This document shows, in pieces, positions 41,760 through 54,200 of a stretch of DNA of 64,000 nt. Both the position numbers and the translations under genes were made by a program. Below the pieces are notes generated by a model, which searched no databases, was not told the DNA's origin, and saw only the letters and a list, made by a program, of their open reading frames with translations. This stretch comes from Xanthostigma xanthostigma (lineage: Eukaryota > Arthropoda > Insecta > Raphidioptera > Raphidiidae), in NCBI GenBank assembly GCA_963575645.1, contig OY754466.1, positions 7,418,001 to 7,482,000 of the forward strand, given 5' to 3'. The stretch's first letter is position 1. Every line of letters starts with the position of its first letter.

Positions 41760-44580
41760 ATTATAGTGGATTTTCGTTAACGTGAACACGAGTCTGTTGG
41801 CAGAAGCGAGATTGTAAACACCGTTGAGGGTTACACAAAAATAAAATTAAACATTTTTTTCTGAATTTTATTCGTTTTGAAACATACCGTTCACAAGCTC
41901 AGACTATTGGCCGGGTGCAGAGTATAGAGTGGGGACAAGTGGATCGATCGCACAGTGAGCTGTGGACTAAATAAGCAATAAATCATCCACCGGTTGTAGA
42001 ATATGATTTCATGCACAGAACAACTGTTCTGTGATTTCATGTGACCGTCGGATGTCGTTACCGTCGCGCTCCCTGCCATATATACTTATTTAAAACAATA
42101 ATAACAAGGCAGTTAAACCCCGCTCTGTTGCCCGCTCGAGCCGTAGTCTTCGTGAAGGTAAGCGTCGAATAATATAATTTTTTTACATTTTTCCAAATAC
42201 TTAATAATTAGATTTTGACAGCTCAGTAACTTGACAGTTTTGCATTTTCGAAAAAAAAAGTTTCCAACGAAAGTTGTATTTTTCTGCCAACTCACTCAAA
42301 ATACGTCATAAAAAATGGGCGTTGCTATTTAAAAAATTCGACTTACCTCCACCCCCATTTTCATTTTGCAGTTCTTTATCAATAGTTTTTAATAAAAAAT
42401 TCATGTTTATTTGTAATTTTATAAGTACATATCTTAAACAAAATACACTTAATATTCTTAACGTTGCATCTTTTTTATTTTGCGTTTATTTGTTTATGTT
42501 TGTATATTATTTACAGATTGTACGACATAAATACAAAAATATATTATTAATATTATTATTATAGTAGTTAAAATAGTTAAAGTTTTAACTACTAACTACT
42601 AGTAGTTAGTAGTTTAACTACCAAGTAGTTTAACTACTTTTTTGCTTAAGTAGGTAGGAGTTATACTCAACTGCTTTTTTCAAGTAGTTTACCCAGCTCT
42701 GGTTGCAGTTACCATTCTTATAAAATTTAATCCGATAATGACCTTAGACTGTGACCGCACATATTCCTCCACAAGAAAAGAATTCTAAAAATTTTGAATC
42801 GATTCTCATCGAAAAATAATCGATTGAAACAAAAAAAATTTTAAACTCTTCATAACATAGTTTTTTGTGATGTTTTGATGAAGAACTCCTTCGTAGCAAA
42901 TAGGATCCAAAAACAAAAATCAATAGTAGATATGGTAGAAATTGCGTTTATAATACGAAGGTCAATAATTGTCAAAGCGTCAAGATATTAAATGTATAAT
43001 TAATGACCCCCCTTAAGATATACTTATTATGTTTTCAAACATAAAAATGCGATATATGTAATAGCAAATTATGTACAAATTTGAAAAAATAAATCTTAAT
43101 TTCTACCATAGTATTGCTTTTTGTTTTTTGGATCATCTGTTACGAAGAAGTTTTTCATCAAAACATCATAATCAATCAAAGATCACAGTACATCTCTTCT
43201 TTAAGATAGGTTTTCTTCATAGTCTTTTTGCACAATTTCCACTTCGAAACAAATTTTTCTTCACATATTACATGTACTAACACAATTCGGTGCTGCACAA
43301 CGCACATCATGCTTCTTTTTCGATTTTGCAATAACCGGTGTAACTTCCATAATTGCAAATAATAAATATTTACAAAAATACGTAGCGCGTAATGCTATAT
43401 GAGACTCTTCGCATAGGATAGTTCACCTAAACGCTTGAGTAGATGGCGCATGGTCGAGGTAAAATCACAATAGCAGCATAAATTGCAAAACAGCATCATT
43501 TGATCGTGTACGGGCGGAAGGGGGTTGCTTTAATTGAGATTTAAATCTTTGATTAACGTCTGAATAGAACTCTTCAAATAAATAAAATTGTCATCTTTTG
43601 TTATATTGATTTATATTTTTATATTTTTTGTCAATATATGGTCTGAGAAAAAAATTGGTCGACAATTTTATTTATTTAATTGAGATTTATTTAGAACGAA
43701 ATCATTTGAGACAATATTTAAATTAAAAAATAAATAATAAATAAAAAAAATTAGGTACTTACCTATAAAGTAAAAAATAAAATTCTTCCAGTTGAAAATT
43801 GAAATTGTTACTATTAATCACCACTTTCCGACGTTATGCTTTGTTAACTTCTTCACTATGTGAACTTTGGCGGTGAACAGTCCTGTATTGGAATTCAGTA
43901 TACGAATAAATAAATCCTAAAATTACATGTCCTTATATACCCCTTTGTACCAACAGAAAAGAGCAAAATTATTTACATTAAGTGAGAGGTAGAAAATGAA
44001 ATATTTCCGACTAGGAAGAACCACGGAAAAATAAGGAGGACTATCTTACATGGGAGATAAGTTGAAAAAGTGTCCATCTAAAATCTAAATGCTGTAAATA
44101 ACAGTTCAAAAATTGTCCGGAGTGGCGCTAGCGCTGCATCCGAGTAAAAAATGAATTTAACAGTTGCTTATCATCCATAGCAGTTATAAACGAATTGAAG
44201 TGCGCTGAGTTGGAAAATTTAGTATTTTTTATGATTAGAGTCGTTGATAACACTGCAGTATATAAAATCTAAACTGTTTACGTAGTCCAAAATAATTTAA
44301 TAAATATAACCTAACAACCTGCTGTGAAATAGTTTTGTTAGATTTAATCACTACTATATAGTCATTTTATAGTTTATTCATTATGTCCCAACATAATAAA
44401 TCAATTAATTTACTAGAAATCAATCCAAAAAATGAATGCAGATATTTTCTATTATTATTATAGTTTTTCCAACATTTCTATTATATAGTTTTAATTCAAA
44501 CATTTTCATTATGTACCTACATAATTTTAATTCAAACATTATCAGTATGTACATAATTTTAATACAAACATTTTTATTAT
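41760..44580. other. Intergenic, no gene supported
   Basis: The stretch 42560-42700 is made of AGTAGTTTAACTAC-type inverted motifs and ends in TTACCCAGCTCTGG, which may be a hAT end. Near 43545 a TTTGATTAACGTCTGAATAG segment is shared with 20048. No domain was recognised in the short frames. Confidence 0.35.
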
Positions 44581-44587
44581 GTAGATA

Positions 44588-45060
44588 CTAGTGATGTGCC
44601 GGATATCCGTATTCGTATATATATCCGAGGGAGAAGAAAGATCCGTATCCGTTAGTTTTTGGCGTATCTTTTACCTTAATAATTTTCAATTTATAGATGA
44701 AATTTTATATATAGGTATATAGGTGATTAGGTAATAATGAAAAACTGTTAAATTCCATTCAGATTATTTTTTATTTTTTAAAATCGTATTTGGCACCTTT
44801 ATATTGCAAACATTTATCGTAGTGAGTACCATACCAATAGTACATAACTCAAAGGTACTAAAAAACTATCTTTATAATGAGGTATTGCACATCGATCTTT
44901 GGAAAGAGACAATCTGTTACGAGAGTTAACTCTTAAAAAGGTCAATAACTTTTTCCCATAATAGATAGTCTCTTTCGAAAGGTCGATGCGCAATATTTAG
45001 CGCCGCGTATTCTAGAAAGTTAAGATCCTTATCCGCGGAACTTGAAACCAAATATTCGTA
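44588..45060 (-). mobile_element. hAT-type MITE, GTGATGTGCCGG family, copy 2 (inverted)
   Basis: It starts AGTGATGTGCCGGATATCCG and continues as the reverse of 26172-26693, including the pair of inverted CTTTGGAAAGAGAC-type blocks. The far end has decayed within TCCGCGGAACTTGAAACC. Confidence 0.75.
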
Positions 45061-45479
45061 AATAATTTTAAATTTGAATTTTTATTATGTAGATACTTAT
45101 ATAATTTTGATTCATACATTTTTATTATGTAGGTACCTACATAATTTTAATTCACCCGGGTGCAAAAGAACGAATGGGGAAGGGAGGGACGTGAGTACGT
45201 ACATTCATCTTAGTTTACCGAGATGAATGTTGTGTCCAAATTTCATGATGATCGGGGTTACCATTCAAAAGTTATTAAAAAGCAGTAATTATACTTTTTA
45301 TAAGTACCTATAGATAATAAATTTCTTTTAAAATTAATCAAATATTATAAATATTTCATTGAAAACACTAGGAAAATTTTATTTTTCAAATGAGCTATTA
45401 ATTAGATTTATTTAATTTTAATTAGTCGTAAATAGATTTAAAATAAATTTAAAATAAAAAAGAAAATTAAAAACATATT

Positions 45480-45552
45480 CGCCCAACGTGGGGCTCGAAC
45501 CCACGACCCTGATATTAAGAGTCACGTTCTCTACCGACTGAGTCAGCCGGTT
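45480..45552 (-). pseudogene. tRNA-Lys(CTT)-derived sequence, best 3' half
   Basis: The 3' half from the anticodon CTCTTAA through CAGGGTCGTGGGTTCGAGCC to GTTGGGCG looks identical to a canonical animal tRNA-Lys(CTT), as I recall it. The 5' half is altered: the acceptor start and TAGCTCAG have become GCTGACTCAG, and the anticodon stem is mismatched. It is unlikely to be a working gene. It lies inside the composite Helitron. Confidence 0.75.
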
Positions 45553-45854
45553 TTCTAAACGTGCAACGTTAAAATTGGAATATTTAGTTACGGCATTTCA
45601 CCTAAATAGAAGCTTATTTTTGAGATACATTTTTCAACATTTTTCATTGATGATCCGCTCTTATTTTACCTACTCTGGTTCTTAATAAAGATGCTATTCT
45701 ATTCTAAGATAAGATAAGATAAAATTTATTACTTATAAAATATGTACAATAAATTAACAAAAAAATTTTTGAACAGCGTTCCGTTAACCGACTGCAGTAT
45801 TCTATTCTATAGTCTTCTTCGATAAATGGGCTATCCAACAAAAAAAATTTTTTT

Positions 45855-46040
45855 GACGTGATAACGTCTTATAAATTGATGAAACACCGGCTGCATGCAC
45901 GAAAAAGTGTAACGTTCCGAAAAGTGTAACGTTCCGAAAAGTGTAACTCATAAAAGTATGCAATTTTTCATCAATGTTTCTTTATGACGTTATCACGTAA
46001 ACTATCGTCCGTAAACCGACTTTACAGACAACCAATTTTT
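45855..46040 (-). mobile_element. 186-bp element with GACGTGATAACGT ends, copy A
   Basis: It opens GACGTGATAACGTCTTATAA and closes GACTTTACAGACAACCAATT. It interrupts the Helitron between its poly-T stretch and the AATTTGAACCAGTAG block. It contains a short AAAAGTGTAACGTTCCG tandem repeat. The reverse copy is at 46535-46720. Confidence 0.75.
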
Positions 46041-46534
46041 AATTTGAACCAGTAGTTCCTGAGATTAGCGCGTTCAATCAAACAAACAAACTCTTCAGCT
46101 TTAAGATTAAATATTATTTAAGGTGATTGTAATTTGGACAGAGGAATAGGATATGGTTATGGTATATAGTCCCTTCACCAGTCCCGCACGCGCGGAGAGA
46201 ATTTAGGATAACATTTATTTTGTGTAAATGAGAATTGCAACAACAGTGTCCCGTTCTGATTGTGTTGAGTGTAGTAATAAATCCTCTGTTCTATTGATAA
46301 CTATACCGGGTGTCCCAGAAGTCACGCACTTCCTCGTAGGGATCGAAAGAGAAAATTATTCTGAGACGAAAAGTCCTTAGCCATTTTTTAATCAGACGCA
46401 TAGATAATTAATTATTAATTAATGAAAGTGGCCAATCAGGAGCGATTTGATTTGTTTTACGATTTGATTTGTTTTTCTCCCGACAGTCACTGGATGTTTT
46501 TTTTAATAAAGATTATCGGAGTATTTTTAATTAA

Positions 46535-46720
46535 AAAAATTGGTTGTCTGTAAAGTCGGTTTACGGACGATAGTTTTACGTGATAACGTATTCCGCTCGA
46601 TATCATATTTAATAATCACGCACAGGGTCAGGCGGAACGTTACACTTTTTCGTGCATGCAGCCGGTGTTTCATCTTCTTATATTGACGTGATTCATCAGT
46701 TTATAAGACGTTATCACGTC
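46535..46720 (+). mobile_element. 186-bp element with ACGTTATCACGTC end, copy B
   Basis: It is the reverse orientation of copy A at 45855-46040: TTGGTTGTCTGTAAAGTCGG at the left, ACGTTATCACGTC at the right. It interrupts the mariner-type element. Internal sequence differs from copy A in the middle. Confidence 0.75.
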
Positions 46721-46804
46721 AAAAATGTTATTTTTAAGGTTAAAAAGTAATACAGGCGTCAATTAAATTTGTTTATAATTATTAGAGTAAAAAAAAGTAT
46801 AAAT

Positions 46805-47050
46805 TTAATCCATTAGATCTTGAAAATGTCCTCCGTTCTCCTGAATACAGAGCCGGCAGCGCTTGAGAAGATTTCCTCGGACATAAAGGATAAGCATCTC
46901 AGTAAAATCAGCAGACGTATAACGCTGTTCCATAATAACGTTGTCAGAAAATTTAGAGACGACTGACAACGGAAGACAGTTATCCAAGATACGGGAGAAA
47001 AACATAAAATCGGAAAACAAATCAAATCGCTCCTGATTGGTCACTTTCAT
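46805..47050 (-). pseudogene. Mariner-type transposase, N-terminus joined to C-terminus
   Basis: An 81-residue minus frame. RYTSADFTEMLILYVRGN resembles the N-terminal DUF4817 helix of insect mariner-like transposases. RCRLCIQENGGHFQDLM resembles their extreme C-terminus ('..C....GGHFEHLL'). The DDE/DDD catalytic domain between them is absent, so this is a deletion derivative. It cannot encode an active enzyme. Confidence 0.65.
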
Positions 47051-47149
47051 TAATTAATAAAAAATGGCTAAGGACTTTTCGTCTCAGAATAATATTCTCT
47101 TTCAATCCCTACGGGGAAGTGCGTGACTTCTGGGACACCGGTATGATTT

Positions 47150-48065
47150 TGAATTGAAACCTTAGGCCCAGCCAAGCAGCCGGGCCACCAAAAAATTGGT
47201 TAGATACTCATTTGAGTTGTCCCCCTCCACGGAAATCTTTAGTAAAAGGCGAAAGATTTATACGATACTGAAGGGAGACCAGAGTTAACTTCAATCAGAA
47301 AGAGCAGACTGGTCGACTTAAAACCTCACCGTCAAGTATGCGAGTGTTATACAGTAAGCTATGAATATTGTTCGTATATGTTCGGTAAAAATCGTATTAA
47401 TATAAAATTGTAGAAACGAACCACAGGTAAATCCCAAATATGTAAATAAAGATGTGTTAAACCATAAAAATAAGAATTCTATTAACTTTACATCATAATT
47501 CAATAATATTGTACATTATAGAAAAATATTATGCAGGTTTTCTTTCATGTTTATTTATTTTTATCATTACCGCTTACTACATCAGCGCTTCTGAGAATTT
47601 AGAGAACTAATACAAAAATGATCAACTGCATCTGATGCATATTATATACCTATACTCAATGTTGAGGCGTGTTTATATTTAAATATTAATTAATATAATC
47701 GATATTTGATTATTTAAAATGATGTAAGAGTAAAATGTTTCTGATAAATCGTGTTATTGTTATTGTACAATAGATGGCAGCACTTATTCCAAATTCATAG
47801 TTCATAATATGCATTCCAGTTTGTTTTTGAATAAAATCGAAGGAAAACTACAGGAAAACGTGACAATTATAAAATTAAAGTGTTGAATGTTATTATTTTG
47901 TCTCTAAAGTTTCGTTTTAGAAATTATTAACTATTTTAATCGCGCCATCTTTTTAAAAGTCCAAGACCTACGTTAAAACTAATCATCGATGGTTTATTTA
48001 ACCTATTATCAGTCTGCAGTAATAATTTTTTATTTTTATCATAATATCGTCATATTGATTAGGTC
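47150..48065. other. Intergenic, nothing recognised
   Basis: AT-rich sequence without a supported exon or bounded element. Confidence 0.3.
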
Positions 48066-48072
48066 ACAAGTA

Positions 48073-48522
48073 GTGATGTGCCGGATCGTTATAAATGTAT
48101 ATCCGCGGATACGGATCTGAATACGGATTTTTGGTTTCAAGTTCCGCGGATACGGATCTTAACTTTCTTAGAGTACGCGGCGGTAAATATTGCACATCGA
48201 CCTTTGGAAAGAGACTATCTGTTATGAGAAAAAGTTATTGACCTCTTTAAGAGTTAACTCTCATAACAGATTGTCTCTTTCCAAAGATCGATGTTCAATA
48301 TCTCATTATAAAGATAGTTGATTTAATACCTTTGAGTTATGTACTATTAGTATGGTACTCACTACGATAAATGTTTGCAATATAAAGGTGCCAAATACGA
48401 TTTCAAAAAATAAAAAATAATCTGAATGGAATTTAACAGGTTTTCATTATTACCTAATCACCTATATATATAAAATTTCATCTATGATTTGAAAATTAAT
48501 AAGGTAAAAGATCCGCCAAAAA
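48073..48522 (+). mobile_element. hAT-type MITE, GTGATGTGCCGG family, copy 3 (right end lost)
   Basis: It starts AGTGATGTGCCGGATCG and follows 26172-26693 closely up to AAAGATCCGCCAAAAACTA, then stops without the right terminus. Confidence 0.8.
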
Positions 48523-49367
48523 CTAGTAAACAAGTAAACTCCTCTTGTAATATCAGATCCCAATAACAAATAATAATTTCATAAGTAAATAATATTTTAT
48601 TTTGAATCACGTTGTTTTAACAATCATAATAATAATGTAGTTAGTATATCAAATTTTGAATGTTCGCGGTGGTTCCCCGAAACGTTTTTTTATTCCTAAT
48701 CATATTCTGAGCCAATAGTGATGCTGACGTCATCAGATACAACGAATGTTTGATGATACCAGATGTCAGTATCAAGTACAACTGAAAACAAAAATACTTT
48801 TGTGAAAAAAGGAAAAAAATTACAATTTTGTAGAATAATACAGTTTATTCAACTCATGCGCGCTATTCATGTTTTATCATGCCTAAAAACCGAACCCTAA
48901 ATAGCCATTTACCGAGTGGTGACAATTACTTGTCATAACTCAATGAAAATTCCTACTAGCTCGGCCATTGTGGAGTAATGAAAATAAACATAACTATTTT
49001 CTGAGTCGTAACGAAATAGTAGGTAACAACAGTAAGTAACAACAACTCCCTGTTGTTACCCATTGAGGCTAAAATTGAGAGGCCGAATGTTGTCGACATG
49101 GAGTTTATTCATAACCGGCTAACCTCAAACCAAAACATTGAATCGTGCTGTTTGGTGCTGTAAGTATTGACAGTTTTTTTTATAAAGAAATAAATAGATA
49201 TCAGGCTTCGTTTTTTAGGCAATGAATAAAACATGAATAACGCGCAATTGTTGAATAAAATTATGGGCACAACTTGTAGGCTAAGTCATGACCTGTCAGC
49301 GCGATGAATGACTAGACTACTAGTTACGCCAATAACTATATAATTCGCCATTCTACCGTGCATTTTT

Positions 49368-49527
49368 AACTTCCCGCTTTAAAAAAAAAAAAATTTTTTT
49401 TTTCAAAAATCGGGAAGTTATTGGTTTCACCCCGATTTTCGAAAATCGAGTTTTCGCCAGATCTCGACGTTTTGAGGTCCTAGGAAGCTATTGAAACTAT
49501 TTTGGCGATGATGTCCGTAGGGCTGTA

Positions 49528-49593
<66 letters not shown>

Positions 49594-50463
49594 AACCTTT
49601 TATATCTTTTGAACGGAGTGTCCGACTGAAACGCGGTTGCGGCATCTGACGTGATCTTGGTGAACTTAGACTTCCTGAAAATTTGAAACGATTCGGCCCA
49701 AAAAAATTTGAGAAATCTTAAAAAAACAAGTTTCAAAAATTTTAAAAAATTTGTTTTTGTGAAAAATTTTCTAAACTACTAAACCGATTAATTCCAAAAA
49801 CTAATCAGCTCTACTCCTTAACAAACTGCGTCGATTTCCGCAAACCGCATCAAAATCGGTTCATTTGTTCACGAGAAACCGTGAACGAAAAAATCGTAAA
49901 AAAATGTTTTTTTAAAATGACTCTTAAAATTGTTATCAGATTGATTTTTTTGTAATAAATTACTTTCTTAAGCTAAAAAAACTGCGTCGATCGCCGCAAA
50001 CCATATCAAAATTGGTTCATTTGTTCATGAGATAACGTGAACGAAAAATTAGGAAAAAAGTAATTTTTTAAAATTACTCGTAAAATTCTTATCAAATCGA
50101 TTTTTTTGTAATAATTTACTTTCTTAGGTTAAAAAAACTGCGTCGATTGCAGCAAACCGCATCAAAATCGGCTCATTTGTTCATGAGATATCGTGAACGA
50201 AAAATTTTTAAAAAGTGTTTTTTTTTAATTGCTCGTAAAATTCCTATGAGATCGATTTTTCTGTATTAAATTACTTTTTAAGGTTAAAAAATTGCGTCGA
50301 CTGCCGCAAATCGCATCAAAATCGGTTCATTTGTTCATGAGATATCGTGAACGAAAATTTCGTAACAGTGTTTTTTTTGAGCTCGAAGAGCTAAAAAATA
50401 AACTTTTTGCTATATTTGATATATTTTTGAGCGTTTTGAACTCGAAAATAGCGGGAAGTTACA
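49368..50463. repeat. Dispersed element bounded by AACTTCCCGCT, with TG microsatellite and 156-bp tandem array
   Basis: It starts TTAACTTCCCGCTTT and ends AGCGGGAAGTTAC, so short inverted ends are present. A (TG)n run lies at about 49523-49580. From about 49800 to 50360 a unit of 154-157 bp is repeated, marked by CTGCGTCGAT at about 49826, 49982, 50138 and a variant at 50292, each followed by ATCAAAATCGGTTCATTTG. The block around AGGTCCTAGGAAGCTATTG resembles a repeat seen in many arthropods. No enzyme is encoded. Confidence 0.6.
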
Positions 50464-50514
50464 GGGATGGCCTGCAGGGTCAAACTACTTTTCAAATTTT
50501 TTTTGTTGAGAATC

Positions 50515-50560
50515 GAAGAAATTTCGCAAGGAACCTAGCGGCAAATTCAGCCTCGTGTGC
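50515..50560. mobile_element. Harbinger-type MITE fragment (CACACGAGG family), right end
   Basis: CCTAGCGGCAAATTCAGCCT followed by CGTGTGCAGTGG matches the right terminus of the family. The rest is absent. Confidence 0.55.
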
Positions 50561-50889
50561 AGTGGATTTTATTTACCATCGCGAGCGTGACATTCGGAAA
50601 TAGTTTCGCTCTACCCACTTGCATATAGGCCATAAGTTTAATTTATATAATAGCTACCGACCAACAGCCTCAATAAACATCGAAAGAATCAATAAATTTG
50701 CGTAGCAAACTAAATTTTTGACTTATGGGCTTATGTGCACGGAGGCGGAGTTATAAATTCTTTGATGCGAGCGTTTGTGGTGAGCACTAGGGGAAACTTC
50801 GAACTCCAATTTTCCGTATGTCAGTGAGCAATGTTTATTAAAAGTGTTATAGTTATAATTTTATAAAGTTTTTTAATTACAAAGAAAAC

Positions 50890-51000
50890 ATAGGAAAACT
50901 AAGCGATCTGTAAACGCTTGTTGTGTTCCGGGCTGTTGCGCTGATGGCGATTTAAGTAAAATAAAAACCATTGGCGCCCTGATTTGTCGTTCCGCTGGCA
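50890..51000 (+). pseudogene. Possible THAP-like N-terminal fragment
   Basis: A plus frame without ATG reads RKTKRSVNACCVPGC followed by ADGDLSKI. Cys pairs at this spacing open many THAP or related zinc-binding domains. No downstream FP or HxC part is seen. Weak. Confidence 0.25.
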
Positions 51001-51245
51001 GTGTAAACAAATTAACATCAGTTTTCCTTATTACATTTTTTTTTGACACATCATGGCCAACTAAAGTTTTTGACTTATCACCTTAGAAACATGTCGCGAT
51101 TTCCATAAAAAGTGAGTTCAATAATTCTCTATTACCCACTAGCGGCGCTAATAGGCTTCGTGCACACAGCCTATACAGTAACTTTTCATGTTAATCCGTC
51201 TAGCAAAATGTTTTTAATGATTTTTTTAAGATTGTGTGTACTTAC

Positions 51246-54200
51246 TAATTTCACCTGGGTTGACTACGGCGCTAAACTCATAGCAATCATATAGACATTC
51301 AGCTGGGGGTGAGATCCGCCATTTTTTCTTTCCCTTAATCTGAGCTTGCCATGATGGATTGCCTACGTCATCAACCTATAAAAACAATTCGGAACCCAAA
51401 GGAATGGTGAGACCTCTGGTGAGAAATGCGCCGAACTGTCCTAAGAAGGGTTTTCGACAGATAAACTATGGAGGCATAAGGTAAACATTGACTTAGAAAA
51501 GCATGACGGACGCTAGCCTCCATCATGCTTTTCTAAATCAATGTTTACTTGTCAAAAAAACCCCTTAGGACAGTTCGGCGCATTTCTCATCAGAGGTCTC
51601 ACCATTCCTTTGGGTTCCGAATATTTTACAAATTCCTAATTAGACTCAACTCGAGATTTACTATCGGAAACTGCTGAGGTATATTTTTTTGTACTTCAAA
51701 CTCAACCGGACGTAACCATGCAATTTTTTTCAAATGAAAACATTTTTTTTTACATTTTCGAAATCTCCATTTTTTCTTTATAAATTAATATAAAATTTTC
51801 GTAAGGTTACATAAGAAAATATTCGAGAAACACGTTATCAATGTATTAATTAAATATGCACAGTATAATACGCGCCACGAATCTAAAAGGCTCGGAAGTT
51901 AGATGCAAATGCGGGCTTGCGCTTGTACAGTCTGTTGAAAAACTACAAAGTCGCAACTCAACAAAACTAGGATAGCAATAGCAACTTGACAATAGCGTAC
52001 TCGACTGTACTTTAAAGCAGGAAAGCGACAAGTGACAAAGGCAACGAGCGATCACGGCCAATCACCGACGAGCGCACGTTTCGTGCAGGTAGCAGGGAGG
52101 TGGTGGGAGTATCAACGCCTCTAAAATGTGCCTTTGCGACGCTGTTTGTGACTAACTTCCGAACCTTTTAGATCCGTGGCACGTATTATAATAGTAATTA
52201 TTTTTCATAGTACTCCACACAAATGTAAATTATTAACAATAATTATTATTACTGTGTATGTTTTCTATGTTGAGCAGGGAAACTAAGTGTGATCTGACAG
52301 CTTAAGCTGTGTGTAATCTGGCAGCTTCAACTATATTTAAACAGAACTACCCATATTAAAAAAAAACATAAAAATGCTTACATGCAAATGAGCTCCAGGT
52401 CCCGGCGTCCCCATAAAAATCCAATCCTCCGAAACGGAATCGGACGTTTTCGGTAAAAAATACGGTCTTCGGTAATGTTCGCGGAGTGTAGCAGTTGGTT
52501 CGTCATCACAGCTGCACCATCCGAAGTACCACGGTTCGTGGCCAGGTACCATTTCCGCTCTATCGGCACTCATATTCAACGCCTCCTGTAAGCTTACGAA
52601 CTCCGTTTTGTAGGAGAAAAACTGGCAGGCGTCTCGGTCGATGTAAAGATCGCGGAAGAAGCGGAAGTTAAACGTTTCGAGGGCCGGCCATCCGACAGCA
52701 CCGTCCGTGACAATTACCGGGCGTCCTCCATAAGCGTACTTTCGTTCGAAAGCTTCGGGGGGTAACGTTAAATAGTCTGTCGATTTGTTTTATGTCGCGG
52801 CAAAAATCACAGTCGACTGGGTCTCGAAACCAAGTATTTCCGATAAAACGTGGCATCTCCAATAAACACTGAAAAAATCGGCACAGAAAACTGTAAAACA
52901 CGACTTGTACCTTAAATTTAGAATTTCATTTGTTTTCCATTAAGGAGGTTCGAGACTGATTTTCAAAATAATGCCGACATTTTGAAATAGTAATTATCAT
53001 CGAAAGATGCATGATAAAAAAATGCTTACTGACTAAATTTCAAATACATTTACCACACCGCTGTCGAGAAATATTTTTTTTATTCAACACGCGTGAGTAA
53101 TATAAAATTTCGAGGCCCTGCTAAATTCGGGAGTAATAATAAATTACTTCATGTTGACACGTAGAGTGCTAATAATGAGCCGAAACTGTACGATAATGTA
53201 TTACTGCATAGTTTCTGGACCAATAGGAACGCGGTAGCGAGCCAAAACTGTACGGTAATGAATTATTACTGCATAGTTTCTGGACCAATAGGAACGCGGT
53301 AACGATTTGTATATATGAAAACAGCATCGCTATTCAGCAAAAGTCAGGACCGTCTTGTGTGCATCAGAAATATTTTGAAAATAAAAAAAAAATTATCCGC
53401 TCTTTTGTTTTATGGATCTGTCAGAAATAAACTAGTTAGGCATGCTTTGATTAATTTTTACATGACGTGGAACCACTGAAATATACACCAAGTGGAACGA
53501 TTGCTCAAACGGGCAGAGCGTCATTAAAACGATCCTTCATGTTAGAGTAGTACGGCTGCAAAGCGTGTATTGTTTTCTCTGTTTAGCACACTTGTGTTTA
53601 TGAGCGTGTCACGTCAAGTGTCAATTAAAACGTATTTTTTAACGGTTTTCAATAGAAAATGGTGAAAAGTTGTTGTGCTTACAATTGCACTAATGTGTGG
53701 AGCCCAAATCAAGAAACTAGCTTTATTTAACTGACTTCAAAAAAAAAAGAGATTATTAGTTTGATCTGTATGTATGTAATTTGTATGCATGTTTGTATGT
53801 TTGTCTACGTATTTTTCAGAAACTAGAAATCGAATTGCAACAATTCTTTTTTTATTGGACTAAGTATCTTTCAACTTCGGGTAGAGTGCAAATTTTATCA
53901 AAATCGGTTCAGTAGTTTTCAAGATATGGACTGTTAAGTGTGTACCAGTCATTGTTATGTATGTATGTCCCGCGATATTTGTGAACCGTTGGGTTGAGAA
54001 TGTTTACGGGATGGTCCCTTATAATTTTTATTTAAATCGGTTCAGTAGTTTTTTTAGCAATCAAATATCAAGAAAGAAGTCATTTAATAACGTGTAAACT
54101 ACGTATTGCATAGCCACTGAAAAGTAAAAAATCGAAATTTTTTATAAAAAAAAAATTGAACCACCTTCAAAAAAAGCCACTAAAAAGAGGAAAATAACAA

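Larger units (their letters stand above)
45154..46102 (-). mobile_element. Composite Helitron (minus strand) with tRNA-Lys-like segment and two later inserts
   Basis: On the minus strand the 5' part (CTTAAAGCTGAAGAGTTTGT) lies near 46102 and the 3' hairpin CACCCGGGTG near 45154. The terminal CTAG is lost. The tRNA-Lys-like segment is at 45480-45552. Compared with intact relatives, the sequence is broken by an insert at about 45665-45805 and by the 186-bp element at 45855-46040. The original Helitron is thus older than both. Confidence 0.8.
46310..47146 (-). mobile_element. Tc1/mariner-type element with TA duplication, internally deleted
   Basis: The termini are CCGGGTGTCCCAGAAGTCAC and GTGACTTCTGGGACACCGG within TA. 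The ends continue inwards with CTCGTAGGGATCGAAAGAGA and its near-complement. Inside, a minus-strand frame (46805-47050) retains the start and end of a transposase. The 186-bp element copy B is inserted at 46535-46720. Confidence 0.85.

Noticed and set aside
49427-49736. Two proteins rich in His-Thr on the minus strand
   Set aside because: They are translations of the (TG)n microsatellite inside a dispersed element.
49800-50360. CRISPR-like array
   Set aside because: The units are about 156 bp and diverged, without short repeats and unique spacers; this is a eukaryotic tandem repeat.
52337-52901. Three separate small minus-strand proteins
   Set aside because: They are pieces and shadows of one JmjC exon, separated by the one-base slip at the C6 run.
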